Source: Crocinitomicaceae bacterium (GTDB lineage Bacteria; Bacteroidota; Bacteroidia; Flavobacteriales_D; Crocinitomicaceae). Taken from it: a stretch of DNA of 64,000 nucleotides. Both the position numbers and the translations under genes were made by a program. The stretch is taken from NCBI GenBank assembly GCA_018402525.1, contig JAGYIR010000019.1, forward strand, positions 1 to 64,000. The letters run 5' to 3'. Below the pieces are notes generated by a model. The model was given only the letters and a program-made list of their open reading frames with translations. It made no database searches and was not told where the DNA came from. Of the stretch, positions 46,597-56,277 are shown one piece after another (positions within the stretch are counted from its first letter, which is position 1; each line of letters starts with the position of its first letter).

Positions 46597-49500
46597 ATGT
46601 TTTCCTCACTACTACAAAAGGGGATACTATACAGCGTTTTCTGCTGTGTGGCGTTTGCTGTTAGTGCTCAATCTGACTTTAGGTTTAGAAATTATACGAT
46701 CAATGACGGTTTATCTCAAAGTAGTGTTACAACAATAATTCAAGATGAGTTAAATGCTCTTTGGATTGGAACCCAAGACGGCTTAAATCGTTTTGATGGA
46801 AAGACATTTGAAATCTTTATTTCGGATGAAACAAAGGGGCTTGAAAATGAGTTTATCGAATGTTCGGTAAAAGATGTAAATGGAGATCTTTGGTTTGGAA
46901 CAGCTAAAGGTCTAGTGCACTACAATTTACATACGGAACAATTTAAAACCTACAAAACGTCGGAGGGAATAGGTTTTCATATTATTTCTATTGTTCAAGA
47001 CAGAAAAGGTGATTTTTGGCTTTCAACAGCAGAGTCAGGACTCTTTAAGTTTAACACAAAAGCCAAATCATTTACCGACATGTCGTCGCTGGTTCCTTCT
47101 AGGCGTCTTTCTCAAATTGGCATTACGCAAAAAGGAGCACTTATAGTTTCAACAGAAAACGACGGGATTTATTTATGTAACACCTATCAACAAACGGTTG
47201 AAAAATTAGTAATACCCGGAGCAGGGGGTCCTGTTGTCGTTAATAAAATAATAACAGACGAAAGCGAAAGCGCACTGCTCGCAACAAGTCAAGGGATATT
47301 TGAAGTAAACACAACAACAAAGTATGTCGCGCCAAAGTTTGCGTTCCTCAATTATCAGAAGGGAATACAAAATGTTTCAGACATCCACGAAGAAAATGGT
47401 GTTGGCTGGTTAATTACCACGAAAAGTAATGGGTTGTTCTTGATTGATGGAGAGGGTTCTATTTTGCATAGTACAGAAGACATGTTTCAGAAATCAGCAT
47501 TGTTATTTAATGAGATTAACTTAATTTATAAAGACAACGGAGGAACCTTCTGGCTTGGTTCTCAACGTGGTCTTTCTAGCTTTAACCCGATTGATCGAGG
47601 AATATTAGGCGTTGGTCCAACAGCAAACAGTTCAAAGGGGATACCATCTCCAAGTGTTTGGAGTTTTACGGAAGATCAAACAGGTAACCTTGTTTTTATT
47701 GGCACGGATAAAACTATTTCTCGCTTTGAGCGCAAAACAAAGAGGTTTACACAATTTGAAAGAAAGGAGGTCAAAGAAAGCCAAACGAAAGGTGAGATGG
47801 CGATTTTATGTATGAAATTGGTTTCTCAGAACAGAATGTTGGTCGGATGTGCAGATGGATTTTTTGTCCTAAAGATGAACGGAGGGAGTTATAATTTTGA
47901 TCCGATTGTAACCAATGAGGGTCAAACCGAGCGGGTTTATTCTATTGTACATTGGAAGGATCAGCTTTATTGGCTTGCTACAAAAAACGGAGCGCTACTT
48001 TACAACGATAAAACGAGAGAAGTCGTACCGTACATTCACAGTCCCCAAAATCCCGGTAAAACCATATCAAAAGGAATATGCAGGCTGGTTCATAAAGACA
48101 AACAAGGAAATATTTGGTTTGCAACGAGCGCCGGAGGCTTAAATATTCTTATTGAAAAGGAAGGAAATATTACGATTGAACCGTTTAAAAAAAATAAGTT
48201 AATTAGATCAGCAACGAATGATTATATCACCTCCATTTATCAAGAAAGCAACAGTGTTTATTGGCTTGGCACGGCGGGCTCAGGATTAATTTGGTTAGAT
48301 GTCAAAGCGGACAGTGTGCGGACATTTACAAAGTCAAATGGTCTTCCAAACAACGTCGTATACAGTGTTATTTCAGATGAAAAGGGGACATTATGGTTGA
48401 GTACAAACAAGGGAATTTCCAATGTGAACCCCAAAACATTGGAGGTCACAAATTATACGGAATCTGACGGATTAATGAGCAACGAGTTCAATCTTGGTGC
48501 TGCCATGAAGTCGATCACTGGAACACTGTATTTTGGGGGAATTTATGGGTACAACTATTTTAAACCAAGAGAAGTTCTTAGGGCCCAACGGGATGTTGAT
48601 GTTGTGTTCACCAAGTTCAAATTGGAAAACGATTGGTTGACCCCGAACGATAAAAACTCGCCCTTAAAAAAACCAATTTTCTTAACCGAAGAACTCGAGT
48701 TAAGTTATATGCAACGAAGTTTTACGCTAAAGTTTCAGTCGTCTGATTTAAGCAACCCTGATCAAATCAACTATAAATATGTACTTGAGGGTTCAGACGG
48801 TGGAGAAGTCCTGATTGGAACAACCAACGAAATTCGTTTTATTTCATTATCTCCAGGAACGTATACATTAAAAATTTACGCCCGCTCCGGAACAGGAAAG
48901 TGGAGCAGGTATCCCGCAAAAATGAAACTAAACATTGCGTCTCCTTTCTGGTTAAGATGGTGGTTTTTTGTCCTTGTGGCTGTTGCAGTACTTATCGTTT
49001 TCAGAATTGTTGTGACCAGAAGAACGGAGTCGTCAAGAAGAGAGCAAATTAGGCTGGAAATGAAGGTGAGAGATAGAACTAGAGAAATCCAAAATCAAAA
49101 AAGAAAAATAGAACAACAAAACAAGAAAATTGAGGAGGAGAAAAATAAGGTGCTCAGACAACAGGTTCTATTGCAAATTGAGAAAGATAAAACCGAAAAA
49201 TTACTAAAGAATGTCATGCCTGAGTCCACAGCAGAGGAGCTCAAGAAAAGCGGAAAGGCGAGGGCGAGAGGATACAAGGTTGTGTCGGTGTTGTTTACAG
49301 ATTTCGTGGGTTTTACAAAGATTTCGGACAGGATGAAGCCATCTGAACTGGTAAAAAAATTGGATGTATATTTTACGAAGTTTGATGAAATTATAGTCAA
49401 AAACAACTTAGAAAAAATAAAAACGATTGGGGACGCATATATGTGTGCTGGAGGTGTTCCTGTGCGCAACAATACCAATCCAATTGATACATGCCTTGCT

Positions 49501-50499
49501 GGGCTGCAAATCCAAGACTATATTCAAAAACGCAAGAACGATGCGCTTGCGAATGGAGGAGATTATTGGGAGTTGCGATTAGGAATTAATACGGGTGAGG
49601 TCACTGCGGGCGTAATTGGAAGCGAACGCTTGGCTTTTGATATTTGGGGAACAACGGTCAATCAGGCACAACGGATGGAAATGCTAGGGGCGCCTGGCAA
49701 GGTTACCATCACCGGGGCAACATTTAGCCACATCGAGCCATATTTTGAGTGTACTTTTCTCGGAAAGGCACAAACAAAGAGTAGCGGCATGGTTGAAATG
49801 TATGTGGTGGACAGAATTAAACCAGAGTTATCGGTGAACGGTGAGGGACTAGAACCAAACGATAGGTTTCATCAAATTGTTAACCTACATCATTACAGCT
49901 CGATCAATTACTACAAGGCCGAACGGCACATAAATAAGACGCTAGAACAAAGTTTATCTGACAAGTTGTACTACCATAGTGTTGCACACTCAAAAGACGT
50001 TGTAAAGGCGGTAGAACGATTAGCACTATTAGAAAACGTAACAGATGAGGGGCTTTTCTTATTAAAGTCGGCCGCTTCCTACCACGACGCAGGTTTTATT
50101 GAGAGTTATGAGCACAATGAGAAAATCGGAGCCCAAATGGCGCAGGAGCTCCTGCCAAAATTTGGATACACGCAAAAACATATTGATCAGATTAAAGAAC
50201 TTATATACGTCACAGAGATTCCTCATAGACCTAAAAATAAACTGGAAGAAATTATTTGTGATGCAGATTTGGATTATTTAGGTCGAGATGATTTTCATGA
50301 AATTGCTGACCGTTTAAAACAGGAGTTAAAGGATCATGGAAAAATAGAGAATGACCGTCAGTGGGACGAAATTCAAGTAAAGTTTTTAGAATCACATCGA
50401 TACTTTACTAAGACAGAAAATCAACGGAGGATAAAAAAGAAGGAGCAAAACCTAAACGAAATAAAGGAGCGTTTAAAACGAAATCAGTACACAGATTAA
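46597..50499 (+). CDS. Sensor-propeller adenylate cyclase with HD domain
   Basis: 1300 residues from ATG 46597; a TTG at 46579, directly after the ferritin stop, is also in frame and may couple translation. Signal peptide (YSVFCCVAFAVSAQ), two-component-regulator propeller repeats (about 25-660, with LSQSSVTTIIQDELNALWIG), a Y_Y_Y domain (about 690-780), one membrane helix near 800, a coiled coil (about 820-880), then a class III cyclase domain (about 890-1075) with the metal Asp in LFTDFVGFT (about 902) and in KTIGDAYM (about 946), Lys about 942, Asp in AFDIWGTTVNQAQR (about 1015) and the Arg of NQAQR. Lys plus Asp points to ATP as substrate. A C-terminal HD domain (about 1125-1240) has YHSVAHSKDVV, SYHDAGF and DADLDYLG, like metal phosphohydrolases. 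It probably makes cAMP in response to an outside signal; the HD substrate is unknown. Confidence 0.86.
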   Translation: MFSSLLQKGILYSVFCCVAFAVSAQSDFRFRNYTINDGLSQSSVTTIIQDELNALWIGTQDGLNRFDGKTFEIFISDETKGLENEFIECSVKDVNGDLWFGTAKGLVHYNLHTEQFKTYKTSEGIGFHIISIVQDRKGDFWLSTAESGLFKFNTKAKSFTDMSSLVPSRRLSQIGITQKGALIVSTENDGIYLCNTYQQTVEKLVIPGAGGPVVVNKIITDESESALLATSQGIFEVNTTTKYVAPKFAFLNYQKGIQNVSDIHEENGVGWLITTKSNGLFLIDGEGSILHSTEDMFQKSALLFNEINLIYKDNGGTFWLGSQRGLSSFNPIDRGILGVGPTANSSKGIPSPSVWSFTEDQTGNLVFIGTDKTISRFERKTKRFTQFERKEVKESQTKGEMAILCMKLVSQNRMLVGCADGFFVLKMNGGSYNFDPIVTNEGQTERVYSIVHWKDQLYWLATKNGALLYNDKTREVVPYIHSPQNPGKTISKGICRLVHKDKQGNIWFATSAGGLNILIEKEGNITIEPFKKNKLIRSATNDYITSIYQESNSVYWLGTAGSGLIWLDVKADSVRTFTKSNGLPNNVVYSVISDEKGTLWLSTNKGISNVNPKTLEVTNYTESDGLMSNEFNLGAAMKSITGTLYFGGIYGYNYFKPREVLRAQRDVDVVFTKFKLENDWLTPNDKNSPLKKPIFLTEELELSYMQRSFTLKFQSSDLSNPDQINYKYVLEGSDGGEVLIGTTNEIRFISLSPGTYTLKIYARSGTGKWSRYPAKMKLNIASPFWLRWWFFVLVAVAVLIVFRIVVTRRTESSRREQIRLEMKVRDRTREIQNQKRKIEQQNKKIEEEKNKVLRQQVLLQIEKDKTEKLLKNVMPESTAEELKKSGKARARGYKVVSVLFTDFVGFTKISDRMKPSELVKKLDVYFTKFDEIIVKNNLEKIKTIGDAYMCAGGVPVRNNTNPIDTCLAGLQIQDYIQKRKNDALANGGDYWELRLGINTGEVTAGVIGSERLAFDIWGTTVNQAQRMEMLGAPGKVTITGATFSHIEPYFECTFLGKAQTKSSGMVEMYVVDRIKPELSVNGEGLEPNDRFHQIVNLHHYSSINYYKAERHINKTLEQSLSDKLYYHSVAHSKDVVKAVERLALLENVTDEGLFLLKSAASYHDAGFIESYEHNEKIGAQMAQELLPKFGYTQKHIDQIKELIYVTEIPHRPKNKLEEIICDADLDYLGRDDFHEIADRLKQELKDHGKIENDRQWDEIQVKFLESHRYFTKTENQRRIKKKEQNLNEIKERLKRNQYTD

Positions 50500-50502
50500 T
50501 AA

Positions 50503-50530
50503 AAAAAGCACATCGGAAGATGTGCTTTTT
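50503..50530. terminator. Bidirectional terminator
   Basis: Stem gcacatc / gatgtgc with loop ggaa, flanked by an A run and a T run, between convergent genes ending at 50499 and 50551. Confidence 0.88.
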
Positions 50531-50550
50531 AATTATTCGTTAGTGGGCTG

Positions 50551-51372
50551 TTACCCGTTAAAATCAACAGATAGTGTACTAATACCCTCAAGAGGATTCA
50601 TCACTAAAACCGGTATTTTTGCCTCGTTTGTTAGTATATACTCTTCATGGTTTGCTGTTAACACTCCAAAAAAGTTGTTTTTATTTAAATTCATGATGGC
50701 AATTAAATCTGCATCCACACTAACAGCATGTTTTAATACTTCATTATCGAAACCATTACTAGGTAAAACCGTTGTGGAAACACTTATATTTCGCTCTGAG
50801 AAATATTTTTCAGCAAATTTAATGTTCGCCTTCACTTGATGATTTAAAAATTCATCAGACTCTTCTGGAGTAACGACGTGCACATTCGAATTAAAGTATT
50901 TGGCGAGATTGGCAACAATCGCCAACTTTTGTTTTGTTTCTTTATTTAAATCCAAAGGAACAACGATTTCATCGTAACCACTATCTTTTGGTGTTTTTGA
51001 TTGAACGACAACGAAAGGAACAGAAGAATGAGTAATTACCTTAAGCGCATTCATTCCAGTTAAATGTTGCCACCCTTGAGTACCATGTGTTCCCATAAAA
51101 ATGAGCTCAGCATGATGCTCCGCTGCAAAATCTCCAATATCCTCAAAAATATTTCCAACACGAACGGAAGGAATGATCTTTACGGCTGTGTCAAATTTGG
51201 ACACTAAAGAGTTTAGCTTTTCTTCGGCTGCAGCAATCTCCTTGTTTTTGGAAACAACATGTAAAAGATATATTTCTGCACCTAAAGGAGTTGCGGTAGC
51301 AATTGCATGTTTCAAGGCAACATCGGCAACATCCGTAAAATCGTGAGGAACAATAAAATTTTTAGCTTTCAT
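50551..51372 (-). CDS. Tandem universal stress protein (UspA)
   Basis: 273 residues made of two UspA domains. The first (about 1-145) keeps FIVPHDFTDVADVALKHA and the nucleotide-binding FMGTHGTQGWQHLTGMNALKVITHSSVPFVVV. The second (about 150-273) has IVVPLDLNKETKQKL but its loop is degenerate (IMNLNKNNFFGVLTANHEE), so it may not bind ATP. Cytoplasmic stress-related protein; exact role unknown. Monocistronic on the minus strand. Confidence 0.88.
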   Translation of the reverse strand: MKAKNFIVPHDFTDVADVALKHAIATATPLGAEIYLLHVVSKNKEIAAAEEKLNSLVSKFDTAVKIIPSVRVGNIFEDIGDFAAEHHAELIFMGTHGTQGWQHLTGMNALKVITHSSVPFVVVQSKTPKDSGYDEIVVPLDLNKETKQKLAIVANLAKYFNSNVHVVTPEESDEFLNHQVKANIKFAEKYFSERNISVSTTVLPSNGFDNEVLKHAVSVDADLIAIMNLNKNNFFGVLTANHEEYILTNEAKIPVLVMNPLEGISTLSVDFNG

Positions 51373-51445
51373 AATTAGTTTTTGCAGGGATTAATTTAAT
51401 TACAAATATAACAATAAAGCCTTTTTTAGCTCAATAGGCGCCAAA

Positions 51446-52360
51446 TTATTTTAGGGCAGCCTTTTTTTGCAAACGGTTGTTTTTTCTTCTTATTTGAGAT
51501 TTGATTACCGCATTAACAATCACTACAACAATAATTAACGCTGCACCGACATAAAACTTTGTGTTTAAGACCTCGTGTTCATTAAGAATAATAATCGCCA
51601 AAAAGAAGGTGTAAATAGGTTCTAAGTTAATGCTAAGCGAAACGGTAAATGCACCGAGGTAGTTTACAACATCTACGATGGCTAAAAAGGCAAAGGCCGT
51701 GCAGACAACCCCTAAAAAAAGCAGCCAGAACACGTCGGACCAAGAAACGTCAAAAACTGCGGTTGTCATTTTACCCTGAAAAACAATTATTGCGCTCAGA
51801 ACAAGGAAAGCTGCCAGCATTTCGTAAATGGTAATCTTTAGTGCAGAGGTGTTTTTTACCAATTGCGCATTCAAAACTGCAAACAATGCGGCTAGAAAAG
51901 CCGACAGTAAACCATAGAAAAGAGCAAGATATTCGGTGGGTTTAAAATCACCAGAAACATAGTAGATGCCATAAACAACAACGAGACTGAGAATCAATTC
52001 CACCCAAGAAAAGGGGCGCTTTGTAATTAGTGGTTCGAGCCAAGCAACGTGCAATGTAGCTGTAGACATACACAGTACTCCTAAGGATGCTGTTGAGAGT
52101 TGGATGGACATGTAAAACGTTAACCAGTGAAGCCCAACAATTGCACCAACGACAAAGAGTTGAAACATTTTTTTGTTACTCTTTACACGATAGTCTTTTT
52201 TCAAAAGCAATGCAATCAATAGTACAACCAGGAACGCAATTATAACCCTGTACCACACAATATATAGAGAGTCTAAATTGATTAGTTTTCCAAGGATTCC
52301 TGTAAATCCCCACAAGAAAACAATGACATGTAATAAGATATGGTTCTTATATTTCAACAT
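51446..52360 (-). CDS. EamA/DMT family transporter
   Basis: 304 residues with ten hydrophobic helices, the classic DMT layout of two EamA repeats. I chose ATG 52360 (MLKYKNHILLHVIVFLWGF); the longer frame to 52393 would start inside the terminator hairpin of the preceding gene. Motifs such as FLWGFTGILGKL in the first helix and LEPIYTFFLAIIILNE in helix nine fit the family. The exported metabolite cannot be read from sequence. Confidence 0.87.
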   Translation of the reverse strand: MLKYKNHILLHVIVFLWGFTGILGKLINLDSLYIVWYRVIIAFLVVLLIALLLKKDYRVKSNKKMFQLFVVGAIVGLHWLTFYMSIQLSTASLGVLCMSTATLHVAWLEPLITKRPFSWVELILSLVVVYGIYYVSGDFKPTEYLALFYGLLSAFLAALFAVLNAQLVKNTSALKITIYEMLAAFLVLSAIIVFQGKMTTAVFDVSWSDVFWLLFLGVVCTAFAFLAIVDVVNYLGAFTVSLSINLEPIYTFFLAIIILNEHEVLNTKFYVGAALIIVVVIVNAVIKSQIRRKNNRLQKKAALK

Positions 52361-52362
52361 AA

Positions 52363-52390
52363 AAAAAGCGCCCACATTTCGTGGGCGCTT
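52363..52390 (-). terminator. Terminator of the Lys/Glu-rich protein gene
   Basis: Stem aagcgcccac / gtgggcgctt with a five-base loop; on the minus strand a run of T follows. It lies 23 bases after the stop at 52413 and ends just before the EamA start. Confidence 0.9.
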
Positions 52391-52412
52391 CAAATCTAAT
52401 TATTAGAAAAAT

Positions 52413-53666
52413 TTATTTCATTTTTTTTAGCACTTTTTTACGCTTGTCGTCTAATTTTTTCTGACTGTCGTTTAACTTAGATTTTTCTTTATCTAGTTTT
52501 TCTTGACTCTTAGCTACTTTTTCAGGATTCTTTCCTTTTTTACGGTCTTTATCCACATCTTTTTGACTGCTGTCTAACTTTTTAAAGCTATTATCTAGCT
52601 TCTTTTGCTCTTTGTCAATTTTATCTAACTCGGACTGCAATTTATCGGCGTTTTTAGCTTCCTTTTCGGCTTCCTTTTTTTCCTTTTCGGCTTCTTTTGC
52701 TGCTTTTTCTTGTTCTTTTTTCTTCTTTTCTGCTTCTTTTTTCAACTTTTCTTCTTCCTTCGCTTTCTTTTCTTCTTCTTTAGCGTCTTTTTCAGCTTTT
52801 TTAGAATTGTCTTTTGCCTCCTCTTTTGCTTTTTTAGCAGCTTCTTCTTTTTCTTTCGCTGCTTTTTCAGCTGCCTTTATTTCTTTTTCTTGTTCTTTTT
52901 GTTCTTTTTCAGCATCAGATTTAGCATTCTTACCCTCTTTTTTAGCGTCTTCTAACTTTTTTTGCTCGACGATGTCTTCACGCGCTTTTTCCTGTTCAGC
53001 TCGTTTGTTGGCCTCGTCTTCACGCGCTTTCATGTCTGCTTCAAGTTTCTTGCGTTGTTCCTCCGCTTTTTGCTCGTTCGCTTTTTTAACTGCATCTGCT
53101 TCTTCTTTTGCCTTTTCTGCTTGTTTTTGTTTTTCTTCCGCTTCTTTGGTTAATTTTTCCTTTTCCTCAGCTAACGCTTCTTGTTTTTTAACAGCCTCTT
53201 CTTTTTTCTTCTCCGCTTCAAGCGCAGCTGCTTTTTCTTTTTCTATTTCAGCCGCTGTCTTTACAACTTTTTCTTCAGAATTTGTGGTAATTTGTTCTGC
53301 AGAATCTCCTTTTGCTGATAATGTAAAAGAATAGGTTTTAGAATTTTCTAGTGTTAATCCTGTTTGTTTGTCATTTTTATATAAGGAGTGAGAAACCTCA
53401 ATGGAGACAACTTGACCTCCATACGTGGGTATAGAGATTGATACTTGACCACTTTCATTGGTTGTACCAGCTCCAATCACCATTTTATCAGCAAAGACCT
53501 TTACTAAAGCTCCTTTAACGGGAGAATTGTTGCTATTTACTGATATTGTTATTTCAACACCTTCTTTTTCAACAATTGAGTTAATAGGTGCGCTAACCGC
53601 ATTATTAAAAGCAAAAACACTTGAAGTACCAAGTACGAATGCCACGGCAACATATAATTTTTTCAT
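52413..53666 (-). CDS. Exported Lys/Glu-rich helical protein
   Basis: 417 residues. It has a signal peptide (MKKLYVAVAFVLGTSSVFAF), then an Ig-like or carboxypeptidase-regulatory-like beta domain (about 30-120, GVEITISVNSNNSPVKGALV), then almost 300 residues of very charged helix composed mostly of Lys, Glu and Ala, with many EKEKKEAEKEAK-type repeats, ending in alternating LDKEKSKLNDSQKKLDDK. This pattern predicts a single alpha-helix or coiled coil, like a long rod in the periplasm or on the surface. No family recognised. The base composition follows the amino acid bias (A-rich coding strand). Monocistronic with its own terminator. Confidence 0.75.
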   Translation of the reverse strand: MKKLYVAVAFVLGTSSVFAFNNAVSAPINSIVEKEGVEITISVNSNNSPVKGALVKVFADKMVIGAGTTNESGQVSISIPTYGGQVVSIEVSHSLYKNDKQTGLTLENSKTYSFTLSAKGDSAEQITTNSEEKVVKTAAEIEKEKAAALEAEKKKEEAVKKQEALAEEKEKLTKEAEEKQKQAEKAKEEADAVKKANEQKAEEQRKKLEADMKAREDEANKRAEQEKAREDIVEQKKLEDAKKEGKNAKSDAEKEQKEQEKEIKAAEKAAKEKEEAAKKAKEEAKDNSKKAEKDAKEEEKKAKEEEKLKKEAEKKKKEQEKAAKEAEKEKKEAEKEAKNADKLQSELDKIDKEQKKLDNSFKKLDSSQKDVDKDRKKGKNPEKVAKSQEKLDKEKSKLNDSQKKLDDKRKKVLKKMK

Positions 53667-53772
53667 TTGATTTATTTTATTTGAAACTAAATATAGTTAA
53701 ATATATCGATTTCACACATTACTTTGGCTGAAAAAGCTCAATCTATTCCAATAAATCAACTAATTTTATGCT

Positions 53773-54891
53773 ATGCAATTTTCAAGTGTTGTTGGACAAA
53801 ATCAACTAAGGAGGCAGCTGATTAAAAGCGCAAATGCGGATAAGATTAGTCACGCACACCTTTTTCTTGGGAAACCTGGATATGGAGGGCTTCCTTTAGC
53901 GCTTGCCTTTGTGCAGTTTCTGTTGTGTGAGAACAGGTTGGAAGAGGATAGTTGTGGTGCGTGCCCTTCCTGTGTGAAAATATCTAAAAACCAGCATCCA
54001 GACGTTCATTTTTCGTTTCCAACAGTTCAAACAATTAGTCAAAATTCTGACGCACTTTTAAAGGAGTGGCGAGAAATAATAGCTGAGAACCCCTATTTTG
54101 ATTTAAATGCATGGATAAAAAAATCAGATGAAAAGGAGCGAAAACCGATTATAAGTGTTCACGAAAGTCAACAAATTATAAAAAAATTAAGCTTGAGATC
54201 CTTTGAGGGAGGATACAAGGTGATGATTATTTGGTGCGCAGAAGAGATGAATGTTGCTTGTGCCAATAAGCTGTTAAAAATAATTGAAGAACCGCCAGCA
54301 AGAACGCTTTTTATTCTACTGGCAGAATCCCAAGATAAATTACTTCAAACGATATTGTCTAGAACGCAAACGACATTAGTACCGAGACTTTCCATCGACG
54401 ACATGCGAAATTTTATGGTTGAACAAGGTTTAGCAAGTAAGAGTGTCGCTGAAAGTATTGCTTCACGATCAGATGGTAATTTGATAGAGGCACTTCAGTT
54501 GGTTACTGAAAACGCTGAGAAGGACGAAAATTATGTGTTATTTACTCAGTTAATGCGGGTTTGTTATCGAAAAAACGTAATTGACATGATGGAGTGGAGT
54601 GAAGAAGTAGCCGCCACAAGTAAGGAAAGTCAAAAGGTGTTTTTGAGCTACTCCCTGCACATGTTTAGACAAAGTATTTTGCGTAACTATACTGAGAATC
54701 ATCTTACCCGGGTTTCCGAAGAGGAAAATGGATTTTTGGAAAATTTTGCGCGATTTATAACAGGAAACAATGTTCAAGACTTTTTGCAGGCGTTTAGTGA
54801 TGCACATTATCACATTGAAAGAAATGCGAACAGTAAAATTTTATTTACCAACCTTTGTTTTCAGGTAATGCGGTTCATTCATGCGGCCTAA
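53773..54891 (+). CDS. holB: DNA polymerase III subunit delta'
   Basis: 372 residues. Part of the clamp loader that places the sliding clamp on DNA. It begins FSSVVGQNQLRRQLIKSANA with the family's HAHLFLGKPGYGG segment; the Walker A is not canonical, as is normal for delta', which does not hydrolyse ATP. Zinc cysteines C-GACPSC appear near 60, and IIEEPPARTLFILLAESQDKLLQTILSRT (sensor region with the SRx motif) near 180. Followed by ricT and gldH on the same strand, a familiar Bacteroidetes order. Confidence 0.9.
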   Translation: MQFSSVVGQNQLRRQLIKSANADKISHAHLFLGKPGYGGLPLALAFVQFLLCENRLEEDSCGACPSCVKISKNQHPDVHFSFPTVQTISQNSDALLKEWREIIAENPYFDLNAWIKKSDEKERKPIISVHESQQIIKKLSLRSFEGGYKVMIIWCAEEMNVACANKLLKIIEEPPARTLFILLAESQDKLLQTILSRTQTTLVPRLSIDDMRNFMVEQGLASKSVAESIASRSDGNLIEALQLVTENAEKDENYVLFTQLMRVCYRKNVIDMMEWSEEVAATSKESQKVFLSYSLHMFRQSILRNYTENHLTRVSEEENGFLENFARFITGNNVQDFLQAFSDAHYHIERNANSKILFTNLCFQVMRFIHAA

Positions 54892-54999
54892 TAAGCATGA
54901 AGAAAAGTTGTTAAAACGTTGTCGTTAATTCAATAGAGGCGCCAAATGATTTTAGAAGTAATTTTATGTTTACCTTTATCGTAAAGTAAAGAGAAAACT

Positions 55000-56277
55000 A
55001 TGGCATGTACAAGTTGTAGCAGTGGCGGTGGGATACCTGGAGGTTGTCAAAACAACGGCAATTGTAGTTCTGGAGGCTGTAACAAGCTTGAGGTATACGA
55101 CTGGTTGGCAAATGTTTCGCTTCCAAGTGGACAGAAACCATACGATATCGTTGAAGTTAGATTTAAGAACAGTCGAAAGGAATTTTATAAAAACATTAAA
55201 GAAATAGCACTTCAAGCTGGAGATGTCGTTGTGGTTGAAAGTTCACCTGGCTTTGATGTTGGCGTCGTTTCGGTTGTAGGTGAGTTGGCGCGGATTCAAG
55301 TCGCAAAAAAGGAATCAAACTTTAAACCAAACGAAGCGAGAAAGATCAAGGGTAAAGCTGAACAGGAGCATATCGACAATTGGATAAAGGCACGATCACT
55401 TGAAAAAGAAGTGATGTATAAATCAAGAACGCTGGCCGTGAATCTTGGTCTTCAAATGAAAATTTCAGATGTTGAATATCAAGCGGACCTTTCAAAAGCA
55501 ACGTTTTATTATACTGCAGAAGGTCGGGTGGATTTCAGACAATTGATTCGCGACATGGCAAATGAATTTAAGATTCGCGTTGAAATGAAACAAATTGGGT
55601 CCCGTCAAGAAGCTTCTCGTTTGGGTGGTATTGGATCGTGTGGTAGAGAGTTATGTTGCTCGACATGGTTGACAGATTTTAGATCTGTTTCAACCTCCGC
55701 AGCAAGATATCAGCAATTATCACTGAACCCACAAAAGTTGGCTGGGCAATGTGGTAAGCTTAAATGTTGTTTGAACTACGAGCTCGACATGTACTTGGAT
55801 GCGCTTAAGGCTTTCCCGAAGGGGGAGTTGAAGCTTAGAACAGAAAAAGGAACAGCGATGTATGTTAAAACGGATGTGTTTAAACAGCAAATGTGGTATG
55901 CCTATGATGGTGGTACGGGGTCAACATTGGTTCCGCTTAGCCCAGAACGAGTGCGGGAAATTTTACGCTTGAACAAGGAGGGAAAGAAACCTGTCGATTT
56001 AAAGGAATACATAGAAGTCGAAAAAGTTGTTGAATCAGGTTATGAGAATGTCGACGCACAAGATAGCTTGACGCGTTTTGAACATATTTTCAAAAACAAG
56101 AAGAAAAAGCGACCGAATAATAATAGAAAGGGTGTCGGATCAAATCGATCCGTAGAAGGAAACAGGTCAAAACCAACAGTAGAAGCGAAAGTGCCAGAGA
56201 ATAAGCCGCCCCAAAATAAAAGGCGCAATAACAGAAGAAAGAAGAACCCCAACAATCCTAACAATGAGGCAAAATAG
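55000..56277 (+). CDS. ricT: PSP1/YaaT family protein RicT
   Basis: 425 residues. The N-terminus is Cys/Gly-rich (MACTSCSSGGGIPGGC), then the PSP1 domain (about 60-270) with GDVVVVESSPGFDVGVV, then the conserved cysteine sites GSCGRELCCSTWL and GQCGKLKCCLNYE. The C-terminal 60 residues are basic and Asn/Lys-rich (KKKRPNNNRKG). In Bacillus YaaT belongs to the RicA-RicF-RicT iron-sulfur complex acting on RNase Y and sporulation; in Bacteroidetes its role is unclear. Its end overlaps gldH by 14 bases. Confidence 0.88.
   Translation: MACTSCSSGGGIPGGCQNNGNCSSGGCNKLEVYDWLANVSLPSGQKPYDIVEVRFKNSRKEFYKNIKEIALQAGDVVVVESSPGFDVGVVSVVGELARIQVAKKESNFKPNEARKIKGKAEQEHIDNWIKARSLEKEVMYKSRTLAVNLGLQMKISDVEYQADLSKATFYYTAEGRVDFRQLIRDMANEFKIRVEMKQIGSRQEASRLGGIGSCGRELCCSTWLTDFRSVSTSAARYQQLSLNPQKLAGQCGKLKCCLNYELDMYLDALKAFPKGELKLRTEKGTAMYVKTDVFKQQMWYAYDGGTGSTLVPLSPERVREILRLNKEGKKPVDLKEYIEVEKVVESGYENVDAQDSLTRFEHIFKNKKKKRPNNNRKGVGSNRSVEGNRSKPTVEAKVPENKPPQNKRRNNRRKKNPNNPNNEAK

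Noticed and set aside
52612-53334. Long open frames on the plus strand rich in Ser and Phe
   Set aside because: They mirror the Lys/Glu-rich gene on the minus strand; codon bias of that gene leaves the opposite strand open. No start context or homology.
53773-54891. HolB as damaged because of its non-canonical Walker A
   Set aside because: Delta' subunits normally lack ATPase activity; the rest of the gene is intact.
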